From positions 1-31,059 of IMG/VR virus record IMGVR_UViG_3300020417_001646: a DNA stretch of 31,059 bases. One strand, 5' to 3'. Numbering within the stretch: the stretch's first letter is position 1; the number at the start of each line of letters is the position of its first letter. Position numbers and translations under genes: made by a program. This DNA comes from a virus. This document shows, in pieces, positions 1 through 11,800 of the stretch. The notes under the pieces were generated by a model. It made no database searches, was not told where the DNA came from, and saw only the letters and a program-made list of their open reading frames with translations.

Positions 1-252
1 ATGACGAAAATTATTTCTGGAAAACTGCAAAAGAGCGTAAAAATAGCGAAGAAAATCCACCGATTGCCGAATTTTAGAAAAATGAACGATTTTTTAGACA
101 ACTTAGCTAACGATCAGCATCAAAAAATGCTTCGTGAAATTTCAAATGACAAATTAACACCTAAAAAACGTGATTCTTTGAAAGAAACTGAAATTTTTGA
201 AGTTTCCGATGATCTCGAAGTAATTGAACCGACGATTCTCAACGAATTTTGA
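1..252 (+). CDS. Hypothetical small basic protein (83 aa)
   Basis: I do not recognise this protein. It is 83 residues, with a Lys/Arg-rich N-terminal half and an acidic C-terminal third, and no signal peptide or membrane segment. The frame opens with ATG at the first base of the window, so a start further upstream cannot be excluded. It lies 40 nt before the gp25 gene on the same strand, and a late promoter sits in the gap, so it probably ends the preceding transcription unit. Its position suggests a tail or late gene, but that is inference from context only. Confidence 0.6.
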   Translation: MTKIISGKLQKSVKIAKKIHRLPNFRKMNDFLDNLANDQHQKMLREISNDKLTPKKRDSLKETEIFEVSDDLEVIEPTILNEF

Positions 253-263
253 TCTAAATCATT

Positions 264-271
264 GATAAATA
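264..271 (+). promoter_or_regulatory. T4-type late promoter (GATAAATA) before gp25
   Basis: The octamer GATAAATA differs at one base from the T4 late consensus TATAAATA, which is read by RNA polymerase carrying the phage sigma gp55. It lies in a 40-nt intergenic gap, with 21 nt between its end and the GTG of gp25. Assuming T4 geometry, the leader would be about 15 nt. The call rests on the same motif recurring at four other gene boundaries in this window. Confidence 0.65.
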
Positions 272-292
272 ATACATAATTGCTATATTTTA

Positions 293-694
293 GTGCCACT
301 AGAAAGGGTAAGTCAGGGTTTTAAGGATGTTAGTATGTCGTTTCAGGAAAATCCCCTGAACGGCGACCTGATTGCGCTTAAAAATGAGAACGCCATTGCA
401 CGTTCTATTAGAAATATCGTATTTACCCTTCCTGGTGAGAAGTTCTTTAATGAAAGTTTTGGATCTAATATCTCCGAAACGTTATTTGACAACGTAAATG
501 ACTTAAGTGCTACTGTCATTGTTGATCAGATTAAAGAATCCATTAATAATTTTGAACCACGAGTTGACTTACAGGACGTTAAAGCATTTCCTGACTACGA
601 TAATAATGCATTTGATGTTGTTATAACATATACAATCATTGGAGCTGATGTTCCAGGTCAACAATTAGAATTCGTTTTGCAATCAACTAGGTAA
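293..694 (+). CDS. 25: Baseplate wedge subunit gp25
   Basis: This 133-residue protein belongs to the gp25/gpW family, T4 lysozyme-like baseplate wedge proteins that help join wedges to the central hub and start sheath assembly. The family core is visible: ARSIRNIVFTLPGEKFF, followed by FGSNISETLFDN and a late NFEPRVDLQDV segment, all lining up with remembered T4 gp25 (132 aa). The assigned start is GTG at 293, giving MPLERVSQGF, which resembles cyanophage gp25 N-termini from memory. An in-frame ATG at 335 is preceded by AAGGA at 323-327, so a shorter form starting MSFQENPL is possible. The gene ends 2 nt before gp6. Confidence 0.9.
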   Translation: MPLERVSQGFKDVSMSFQENPLNGDLIALKNENAIARSIRNIVFTLPGEKFFNESFGSNISETLFDNVNDLSATVIVDQIKESINNFEPRVDLQDVKAFPDYDNNAFDVVITYTIIGADVPGQQLEFVLQSTR

Positions 695-696
695 CA

Positions 697-2832
697 ATGC
701 CACTAGTCAACTTTTCAAACCTTGATTTTAATCAAGTAAAGACAACTCTAAGAGATTATCTTAAGTCAAACTCGGAATTTACCGATTATGACTTTGATGG
801 ATCTAACCTTTCGTCTATTTTAGACGTTTTGGCATACAATACCTACATCACTTCATACAATGCGAACATGGTCGCTAATGAAGTGTTCATTGATAGTGCA
901 ACTTTACGAGAAAATGTGGTTGCACTTGCCAGAAATATCGGATATACCCCTAGATCACGCAAAGCTTCATATTCAACGATCTCATTTTTCGTAGATACGT
1001 CAGAAATTACACCTTCACCAGTCAATTTGACCCTAAAAGCAGGTCCGGTTGCCTCTACACAAGGTAGTTTTGGTTCTCAATCGTTCGTTTTCTCGATTTC
1101 TGAAGATATTACCGTTCCAGTAGTCAACGGAATTGCTAATTTTACAGATATTCCCATTTATGAAGGCACTTTACTGACTTCAAACTTCACTTACAGTTCT
1201 AGAAACCCAAATCAGAAGTATATTTTACCAAATTCCGGTATTGACACTGCATTATTGAGAGTTACTGTCCAAAGTTCGCAATCTTCGACCCAAAAAGTCA
1301 AATATAGTGCTCAGGATGACCTCTTTGAACTTGGTTCTTCCTCAAAAGTGTATTTTTTACAAGAAATTGAGAACGAAAGATATGAACTTTTCTTCGGAGA
1401 CGGAGTTTTTGGTCAAGCATTAGAAGAAGGAAATTATATAACCGCAAATTACATCGTTTCTAATGGTGATAGTGCAAATGGAGTAAGTCAGTTCTCATAT
1501 TCTGGTAGAATTACATATACACGTAACAGTATTGAATATACGGTAACCTCTGGAATATCATTACTCAATACTGGAATCATTTCTACTGGCGGCGAGAGCA
1601 TTGAATCGGTAGAATCGATTAAAAAGTTTGCTCCTAGGGTTTATGCTTCTCAAAACAGAGCTCTGACAGCAAATGATTACGAATCTTTGATTCCAACCAA
1701 GATTTATCCAGAAACTGAGTCAATTTCTGTTTTTGGTGGCGAAGAACTTGTACCGCCACAATACGGAAAGGTGTTTATCAGCATTAAACCAAGAACTGGT
1801 GATTTTCTTCCGAACCTTACGAAAGAAAACATCAAAATGAAGTTGAAAAAGTATGCTGTTGCAGGAATTGTTCCAGAAATACTTGATCTTAAGTATTTGT
1901 TCATCGAAGTTGATACTAAGGTCTATTATAACACAAATTTTGCATCTTCAAGTGCTGCAGTTTCTACAATTGTTCAAACTAATGCAAATAAGTACTCTGA
2001 ATCAACTGAATTAAACAGATATGGTGCTAGATTCAAGTACAGTAAGTTTTTGAAGATTATTGATGATAGTAGTGATGCAATCACCTCTAATATTACTACT
2101 GTAAATATGAGAAGAGACCTTAGAGTCGCTCTAAACGCATTTGCAGAGTATTCAATCGGATTTGGTAATGCAATGCATGTGAAGGATCCTGATGGATATA
2201 ACATTAAGACCTCTGCATTCAGAATTGTTGGAATTAATGAACCAGTTTATCTCAGTGACTTACCAAACACTGATCGATTGTCCGGATCATTGTTCTTATT
2301 CACTTTACCTTCAGTAAATTCCAACTCACCCACTATCGTAAGAAGAAATGTTGGAAAAATTGATTATCAGAGAGGAATCATCACTCTGAACCCAATTAAC
2401 ATCATATCTGGAAAAATTAAAGACGGTCAAACGATTATTGAGATTGCAGCATCACCAAGTTCAAATGATGTTGTTGGATTACAAGATTTGTATTTGCAAC
2501 TAGATATTACTAATAGTAATTTTGAACCTGTGGTTGATGATATCGCATCTGGACTTGATCCGTCAGCATCTACATATACTGTATCCTCAAGTTATCCGAA
2601 TGGTACTTTGGTCAGATCTGGTGGTAGAGACGAAGTGAGCACTACTACAACACAATCTGGAGGATTCCAGACAACAGTCGCAACAGGAACAGGAGCGGCC
2701 GCGGCAACCTCTACAGGAGGAGTAACAGGAGGATCTACTGGATCTACATCCAGTGCTCCCACGACGCCCTCAGCGCCCTCTGGAGGGTCCTCAGGCGGCG
2801 GTTCAGGCGGCGGCGGTGGTTACGGATACTAA
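697..2832 (+). CDS. 6: Baseplate wedge subunit gp6
   Basis: This 711-residue protein is the gp6-type wedge subunit (T4 gp6 is 660 aa), a baseplate J-like protein that forms the inner ring of the T4 baseplate. The J-like signature FFGDGVFGQALEEGNYI is at about residues 231-247. A second conserved stretch, RALTANDYESLIPTKIYPE followed by QYGKVFISIKP, lies at about residues 322-370. The last ~80 residues (about 632-711) are a low-complexity Thr/Ser/Gly tail ending in SGGGSGGGGGYGY, encoded by an unusually GC-rich stretch that includes a GCGGCCGC octamer at 2695-2702. The ATG lies 2 nt after the gp25 stop, so translation is probably coupled. Confidence 0.92.
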   Translation: MPLVNFSNLDFNQVKTTLRDYLKSNSEFTDYDFDGSNLSSILDVLAYNTYITSYNANMVANEVFIDSATLRENVVALARNIGYTPRSRKASYSTISFFVDTSEITPSPVNLTLKAGPVASTQGSFGSQSFVFSISEDITVPVVNGIANFTDIPIYEGTLLTSNFTYSSRNPNQKYILPNSGIDTALLRVTVQSSQSSTQKVKYSAQDDLFELGSSSKVYFLQEIENERYELFFGDGVFGQALEEGNYITANYIVSNGDSANGVSQFSYSGRITYTRNSIEYTVTSGISLLNTGIISTGGESIESVESIKKFAPRVYASQNRALTANDYESLIPTKIYPETESISVFGGEELVPPQYGKVFISIKPRTGDFLPNLTKENIKMKLKKYAVAGIVPEILDLKYLFIEVDTKVYYNTNFASSSAAVSTIVQTNANKYSESTELNRYGARFKYSKFLKIIDDSSDAITSNITTVNMRRDLRVALNAFAEYSIGFGNAMHVKDPDGYNIKTSAFRIVGINEPVYLSDLPNTDRLSGSLFLFTLPSVNSNSPTIVRRNVGKIDYQRGIITLNPINIISGKIKDGQTIIEIAASPSSNDVVGLQDLYLQLDITNSNFEPVVDDIASGLDPSASTYTVSSSYPNGTLVRSGGRDEVSTTTTQSGGFQTTVATGTGAAAATSTGGVTGGSTGSTSSAPTTPSAPSGGSSGGGSGGGGGYGY
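2630..2829 (+). repeat. Low-complexity GC-rich tail of gp6
   Basis: This segment encodes a Thr/Ser/Ala/Gly-rich C-terminus with polyglycine runs. It is visibly richer in G+C than the AT-rich flanks and contains GCGGCCGC at 2695-2702. A short inverted repeat, CCCTC-TG-GAGGG, lies at 2776-2787. It may be a flexible linker tail, and it may be prone to replication slippage. Confidence 0.7.
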
Positions 2833-2860
2833 TATTAGAAAACCAGGATACTAGCATAAG

Positions 2861-5800
2861 ATGTCACAAAAAAGAGTACAGATTAACAACGTAGTTCAGA
2901 ATCAACTTCCTTCATATGTGAGGGAGGATTATCCTCTGGTTTCTGAATTCTTAAAGCAATATTATCTGGCTCAAGAATTTAAAGGGGCACCAATTGATCT
3001 CATACAAAACATTGATCAATACATTAAATTAGAAGAGACCACTAATTTAACAGATTCTGTTATTTTATATTCTGATCTCGAATTTGACTCAGAAACGATT
3101 GAAGTAGATATTGGTAAATCTAGAACAGGAACTGATGGATTTCCTGATTCCTATGGACTTTTGAAGATTGGTGATGAGATTATCACCTACACTGGTAAAA
3201 CAAAAACTACCTTCACTGGTTGTATTAGAGGATTTAGTGGTGTTTCCTCTTTGAAGAGTGACATTGACTCTGAGTCATTGGTTTTTGATGTTACTGATGC
3301 TCAAGATCACGATAAAGGATCTACGATTAATAATCTAAGTGATCTCTTCCTAAAGCAATTTTTACATAAAACTAAGATTCAAATTCTTCCTGGATTTGAA
3401 GATAGATCTCTTTCAAGTGATTTAAACGAAAATCTCTTCATTAAACAGGCAAAAGATTTTTATGGTTCCAAGGGAACGGACAGATCTTTTGAGATTTTAT
3501 TTAAAGCATTATATAACGAAAGAGTTGAAGTTGTAAAACCTAGAGATTATCTTTTTACACCTTCCGAGTCATTATATAAAGTAACCAACGATCTTGTTGT
3601 CGAAGCTGTTACTGGGGATCCTACAGAATTAACAGAGTCAACTCTGTTCCAGGATGCATATTTAAATATTGATAGAGCATATTCACCAGTAACTTATGTT
3701 GAAAAAGTTATATCTGGTATTGGACAGACATATTACAAATTAAGTTTTGATGCTGGGTATAATAGAGATATTGGTGTTAAAGGTGCAACTTATGGTGCAT
3801 TTACAGTTCACCCAAAAACAAGTTTAATTGATCAAGTTTCTACTGGAGCAACAATCCTTAATGTAGATTCTACAGTTGGATTCGCACACTCTGGTGAACT
3901 GTCTGTTACATACAGCGACGCCACCATAGGAGTTGTTTCATATACTTCAAAATCAATCGATCAATTTTTTGGTTGTTCATTAATTGAAGGAACCATCAAA
4001 GATGGAACTAGCGTTGGTATTAACACATATGCCTATGGATTGTCGGTAAAGAATCCTAATGAAATTATTGAAGTAAGAGTTAATTCAGTTCTCTCACAAA
4101 CAAACTACCCAGACAACACTCGTTTTTATTCAAAAGGAGATACTGCAAGAATTAAGAGTTTAGGTGTAATTAATAATTCATTCAAGAGTAGAAATTGGTT
4201 TTATAACGTAGCACCTACTTATGAAGTTTCTAGCGTTGAACTAATTGATGCCTCTGACCAGACATATACTGTAACACTGAAGAGAGATCATTATTTTAAG
4301 ATCGGAGATTCTGCTTCCATCATTGGTCCAGATAATGTAGAAAAGAATACGACCGTTATTGACACTAAGTCAGCAAGATCTTTAGTAATTAAAGGCCAAG
4401 GTGCGTTGAATGTTTCTTTAACTTACACTATTAAGAGAAGAATATTAAGAGGAGTATCGAATACTTTTGCTGCACTGTCTCAATATAAGACAAACGTTCA
4501 AAACACTTATGCAAGTGGAAACAAACTTTTAATTGCATCTTCATCAATTCCATCATATGATTCACAACCACTTGATACAACGGATAGAACTGCCACTTTC
4601 TCAGGATCTTTTGTTGGAAGTGAATTTGCAATATCAACTATAGATGATCATGGGTTCTACACTGGCGATGCTGTTTACTACACTCCACAGATTGTAGTTG
4701 AATCTTATAATAATGTATCTACAGGTTCGTCCGACACAAGAAGAGTTTGTAAGTCATCTTTGTTCTCGGCAGACGTAGGAACACTACCTGGCGATACGAT
4801 TCCTCAAAATCAAGGACTGTACTACGTTAGTAGAGTTAATTCAACAACAGTTAAACTTGCAAAAAGTAAAACAGATGTATTTAATAACAAATTTATTTCA
4901 CTTGATGATAGTGTAACTGTAACTGACTGTAAGTTAACACCGTATAGATTGCGTTTAAGTGAAGTTAAATCTCAAAAACTTTTTAGAGAGATTGATTTAC
5001 CTGTAGATGATGGAGAAAAAGTTAACCCCACCGTTCCTGGGACCACAGGTATTTTAATTAATGGTGTAGAAATTTTAAATTACAAATCTACCGATGTTGT
5101 TCGTCACGGTAGAATTGAAAATATAGAGGTTATCTCAGGTGGTTCTGGTTATGATATTATTGATCCACCCACATTAAACATTTCAGATTCTATCGGCGTT
5201 GGAGCTTCTGGAAATGTTGCGGTGTCCGGTTCTCTTGAAGAGATCCGAGTAGAAGATTCTGGTTTTGATTATCTTGATACACCAATTGTCACTATCACTG
5301 GTGGTAATGGCACTGGAGCTAGAGCTTCTGTAAATATGAAATTGATTGAGCACTCAGTCAATTTTAATTCTGAATCTGCTTCATCTAATGTAAATCTTAC
5401 TGACAACACAATTGGTTTTGGAACTTTCCACAAGTTTAGAAATGTTGAGCAGATTATTTACAAAACTGAAGGACAGCGTGGCGTTGGTGGCATAGCGACT
5501 AATGCTGTGTACTATGCCTCTACAGTAAACAACACCACTGTTCAACTTCATAATAAATTAGAGGATGCTATTGCTGGTATTAATACAATTTCTTTGACAG
5601 CGTATGGATTTGGTAGACACTCCCTACAATCTTATAATAAAAAATCAGTAGTTGAATCTGTTAATGTTATATCTTCTGGAGAAGGATATCAAAATAAATT
5701 AAGATCTACAAATCCAGCAGGAATTGTTACTTCTTCCAATTCAATTAATATTGAAAATCACGATTATCAATCTGGAGAAATTGTTGTATATACTGCACAA

Positions 5801-8800
5801 GGCACTGCTGCGGGTGGTATAGTAAACGGAAGTCGTTATGTTATTACTAGAGAAGATGAAAATAATTTCAAATTAAGTAGTGTTGGTCTTGGCAGCACCG
5901 CAACCAATTTCTATTATAATACAAACCAATACATAAATCTTTCAAATTCTGGTGTAGGCACGCATTCATTTAATTATGATGCTATCAATGTAAATCTTTC
6001 TGGAAGAATTGGAATATCCTCCATAGGTGGAGAAACTTTTGAGGCAACAATTCAACCAATATTCAGAGGTGAGATAACGTCCGTTCATCTAAATTCAAAA
6101 GGTGTAGGATATGGTTCATCAGAAGTAATCAATTTTGATAGGCAACCAAATGTTGAATTGGTCACTGGTAAAAATGCACAACTAGAGGTTGTTGTTAACA
6201 ACGGAAAAGTTGCTGAAGTTCTTGTATTGAACGCAGGATCTGGGTATAATTCTACTCCCGATATTACTATAGATGGTGATGGTATTGGAGCTGTACTGTG
6301 TCCTGTTGTTTCCAATGGGCAAATCACATCAGTGAATGTTCTTGAAAGTGGAACTGGATATCTGCAAGGATCTACCACTGCAAGCATCGAACCAACAGGT
6401 TCAGGAGCAGTATTTAATTCAAATCTTCAGAACTGGAGATTTAATCTCTTTGCAAGAAACTTAGAAAAATTCACTGGTGATGATGGATACATCACCTCTG
6501 GTAGAGATGGAAATCAATACGCTCATTTATATGCTCCTAGAAATCTGAGAGAAGTTGTATTCTCAGTGGATCAAGATGGTTCAATTTTATATGGTAACCC
6601 AGATCTTAAGAAAGTCAGCGGTACAGAAGTTTCTTCAACCGATCACTCGCCAATTATTGGTTGGGCTTATGATGGAAATCCAATTTATGGACCATATGGT
6701 TATCTAACAAAAACTGGTGGAACAATTGCTCAGATGAAATCCTCTTATAAGGAGGAAGCATCTACAAAAGAAAATAGACCGTCATTGTCTAGTTTCCCTG
6801 CAGGATTCTTTATTGAGGATTATACTTTTGTCAAGGTAACCGATGAAACTTTCCTTGATGAAAATAATGGTAGATTCTGCATAACTCCGGAGTATCCCAA
6901 CGGAACTTATGCATACTTCGCCACAGTTAATGATTCAACCTCAGATACATCTGGATCTTTCTCTGGATTTAGAAGACCAGTTTTTCCATATTTGATTGGC
7001 GAAAACTATAAATCTGTTCCTAATCCATTTAACTTTACTAATAATTCTAATCAAGATAGCATTGATCTGAATGAAACGACGTACTTGAGAAATACTGATC
7101 CTCTCAACTTGATTGAGGGAGACGTTAGATATAGTTATTTGCCGTTACCAAATGATTTAAATCAAACAGTTGATGTTACTGCAGTTTCTCCGGGAACCGT
7201 TCAATCAATTGGTATCAATACTGGTGGAGATCTGTATCGAGTTGGTGATAAAATTGTATTTGATAATAATGGGACTCAAGGGTCTGGTGCCGATGCGAGA
7301 GTATCTAGAGTAAAAGGAAAACAAGTAAGTAGTGTAAGTTTTGCTACAAGTTCAATTACAGGGTTAGAAGTAGCTCCAGGATTAAAAGGAAACTACACGC
7401 TCATCGCTGATAATCCTCACCAGTTACAAGATCAAAACTTGATTGTTGTTTCTGGAGTATCGACAACATCATCTAGAATTGAGGGGTCTTATGTGGCAGG
7501 AATTACCACAAATACTCTCACTGTTGCTGGTTTTGGTACAACTTCCTCAGGGATTGGTACGGATGGTGTAACTGGTATTGTTACGTTCTTCAATGTAACA
7601 GGAAATCTTTTAAACTTCCGAGAAAATGACATTTTAACAGTTGGATCAGAAAGAGTAAGAATTCTAAATGTTGATAATACTCTTTCTAGAATACGAGTTT
7701 TAAGATCTATTGATGGAACAACTGGTGCTGCACATACGGTGACCACAGTTCTAACTCAAAATCCTCGCACTATTTCGATAACTGCAGGATTTAATACTTC
7801 ATATTCTTACAAGGCAAATAGACAACTTTACTTCAACCCCACTGAATCAGTTGCGATCGGAACTGCAGGTGGTGTTGGTGTTGGAACTACTATAGCAATT
7901 TCAAATCCTGGTGCCGGAGTTACTCAAGTTTTTGTTCCTAACAGATCTGTATACATTCCAAATCATGGATTAGAAACTGGTGATCAATTAACATATTCAC
8001 CTAATGCGGGTAGTGGCATTGAACTTCTTCACGATACTGCCTCAGGTATCACTACTTTATCTAATTCCACGACACTGTTCGTTGCAAAACTAAATTCTGA
8101 TCTAATTGGACTATCAACAGTTCGTGTTGGACTGGGAACAACAGGTACGTTTGTCGGTATTGCAAGCACAGAAAAGACATCTTCAACGGTCTTCTTTACT
8201 GGATTTGGAACTGGCGTTTATCATAGTTTAAAAACCAATTACTCCGTAATTACTGCTAACGTTGATAGATCTGAAGTAACTGTTGCTACGGCATCCTCCC
8301 ATGGACTTCATAGTAATCACTCAGTTTTTGTTGATGTAAATCCATCCAACACTGGAGTTTCAACAATCAAATATAATGATTATAACAGAAGGCTCGTTAT
8401 AGACCCACTGTCATTTACTGCTGCTGGTGTTAATACTTCTACCAATGTCTTTACTATTGCAAACCATGGATTTGTAACAGGACAAAAAATTATTCACACA
8501 GCGACAACACCTTCTGCGGGTCTTAGTGATCAAGCAATGTATTATATCATCAAAGTTGATACTAATACATTCAAGTTAGCAAATTCATATCATGAATCTC
8601 TACAGTTAAAACCAGAAATTGTTGGAGTCACAAGTGCGTCTGCAGGAACAATTAATCCTGTCAATCCACCCATTACACTTTATACCGATTCCACTACAAC
8701 ATTTGATCTGACAGACACAAGTTTGTCATATACAAAACTGTCTACTAGATATCCGGCATTTGAACTGAATTTCTATCTTGATGAGAACTTCAATACACCT

Positions 8801-11800
8801 TGGGAAAAATCCCCAGAAAGATCTAACTTTAATGTTCTGCGAGTAGGTAAAGCAGGAGTTTCTACGGATGCTAAAGTAACTTTATCCGTTGACGAGCAAA
8901 CACCAACTAAAATATTCTACAAGTTAGATCCAGTATTTGAAAGTGATCTTCCTACAGAGAAAAATGAAATTTTTATTGACAATGAAGTTGCTTCAAATAA
9001 TGAAATTAAAGTAAGAGAAAGTGTATACAATGGTAAGCATACTGTTTCGATTGGATCGAGCACTCAGTTTAGTTACACAATAAGTGAAGTCCCCGAAAAG
9101 ACCTCTTATACTCCAGCTCCATCTAGATTGACATACGACACTGATTGTGAACATGCATATGGATCTATAGCGAAGTTTGACATTAAGAACCCAGGAAGAA
9201 ATTATTATTCATTACCAGGGATCTCAACAATCACAACTACAGTCGGTAAAAATGCGATTGTTGAAGCAGATAGTACAAATATCGGTGTTATCAAGAAAAC
9301 AAAGATCAATAACATTGGATTCAATTTCCCATCAGACAAAACTGTAAGACCAAATCTTGGTCTGGTTCAAATTATTGGTATTGATCCTTTAACTTCGATT
9401 GAATCTATCGGTATTACTTCTATTGGTAGAGGATACACTCAAGCACCAGGATTGCTTCTGTTTGATGGAAAAACCGATCAATTAATCGATGATGTTGATC
9501 TTAGATTTAAACTCGGAGATCCTCTTGTAACCATCTTTAAGAATACTACTGGAATATCAAATGTCACACCAAAAATTATTCCTGTAAACAACACTAATGG
9601 TGTTGGAATTAGCACCGTTGGATTTAATACAATTACTCAAGATGTCTCTGTTACTTTATCTCAAGGATTTAGTAGTAGTGATACCTTCCCATTTGAAGTT
9701 GGCAACAAAGTTCTTGTTGAGGGTATTAGTGTCGGTGTAGGATCTACTGGAAAGGGATACAACTCTGCAAACTATGATTACAAATTGTTTGAACTGACCG
9801 GGGTTGAACCAAACCTTGGTGGCATTGGAATTGTTACTTTTAGTTTGTCTGGACTCTTAAACGGTAAGGTCCCCGGTGCTTATGACACCATTAATTCTGC
9901 CGGAAGAATTATTCCTGAAAAATTCTTCCCATTGTTTGATGTTAAACTCAAGAAGAATGATTTCCTCGTTGGAGAAACTGTCGAACAAGGAAATATTACT
10001 GGAGTTGTTGAAGATTGGAATCCAAAGATTGAGGTCGTTAAAATTTCTTCTAATGCTTCCTTTACGTTTGATTCTATTATCAAAGGAAGATCTTCTAATA
10101 CTCAAGGAATTGCTTCCACTATCACGTCATTTGACTCTGATTTAAGCACTGAGGCTTCCTCTAGAGTGGAGAGTGGATGGCAAGATAATACTGGATTTAT
10201 TAATGATGATTTACAAAGAGTTCAAGATAGTTTCTACTATCAGAACTTCTCATATTCTCTGAAGTCCAGAGTTCCTCTGGATACCTGGGAAGACGCTGTT
10301 GGAAGTTTGAATCATACTTTAGGATTTAAAAAATTCTCTGATTATCAACTAGAAACTCCTGCTACCTTCCGAGAAATTTCTAATAATTCAATGGCAGTTG
10401 GATTAACCACTGCATTGACCAATTTCCAAGTTGTAACTGATATCATTGGAGTTGTTGATACACACTGCGTCTTTGATTTTGATCTTGTAAAAGAAAATGC
10501 TTTGGTTGGAGCAAGCGGAGTATTCTCAAATGAGATGATTTTCTCCAGTAGAATTCTGACAGATTTCTTTGAATCTGTAGGAAACAGAGTTCTTTCAATC
10601 GATGATATGAGTGGATCGTTCAATAGCAATCCACGTCCAACACCTTTCAGTATTGTAGCTCAATGGCCTCTGAATAAGAGACGTGCAATTAAGTATATCA
10701 CTTATGTTAGAGATAAGAGATTCGTAGCGCAAAGACAGGTTGTTATTGTTGATTTGGTTCATGATGATTCTAATGGATATATCAATCAATATGCTGCAGA
10801 ATCTACTGTCTATCCTCTTGGATCATTTGACTTCTCTATTGTTGGAACAGATGGAAAATTAGAATTCTATCCAAACAATTTTAAAGTTAATGACTACGAT
10901 GTCGTTGCAATTTCTTATAATCTTGATGATAATTTATTGAGCATTGGATCAACTCAACTGGGTCCTGCAAAAATTCAAACAAGTAGTGTAAGTTGTGTTG
11001 GTATTGCATCTACAACAATTGTTTCACTTGCAACAACATATAGATCTGCAAAAGTTCTCGCAAATATCACTGGTCCAAATAATGAGTTTGAAATGAATGA
11101 ACTGAACATCGTTCATGATGATACTGATGTTCACATTACCGAATATGGTAATTTGACTACCAACCTTGGTGGTTATGTTGCCGCTGGATTTGGTAGTTAT
11201 CATGCCAACATATCTGGATCAACTCTCAATGTTGATTTTATTCCTTTCATAGGAATCGCCGCTACAGTTAATACGATTCAAGTTGCTATCAGCACGGACT
11301 CTGTTTCTGGAGTATCTACCAGTGATTTAAAACATGCGAGATTAGAAGCTCGCACGACTGGAATTGCTTCTGCATCTTCCCCTGGTATTCATACAGTTGG
11401 AACATATCCAACCGTTTATGATGCTGCGTATTTTGTTGCTCAAGTTTCTGATACCACAAATAATACGTATCAGATGTCTGAATTAGTTCTGTTAGATGAT
11501 CATAATGCTGATCTGGGTACAGAACAAACTTACTTACTCGAATATGGAAACACTGAAACCGTCTCTGGACTAGGAACGTTTGGAGCACAAATGAATAGTG
11601 CCAAAACAGATGTTGAATTGATGTTTACACCTAACGCAGACATCACAACTCAAGTTAAGGTGTACATGAATGCTTTCAGAATTCAAGATGATGATAAAGA
11701 TCAAATAGAATTTGATAATGGTGTCATAGAAACATTTAATGGTGATTATGAAGGAACGGAGAGATCAATCAAGAGATCTTTCAACCTCACTCATAGAAAT

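Noticed and set aside
9876-10145. Plus-strand Leu-rich 89-codon frame within the gp7-like gene
   Set aside because: It is out of frame with a strongly supported coding region and has a skewed Leu/Ser/Ile composition typical of a shifted frame.
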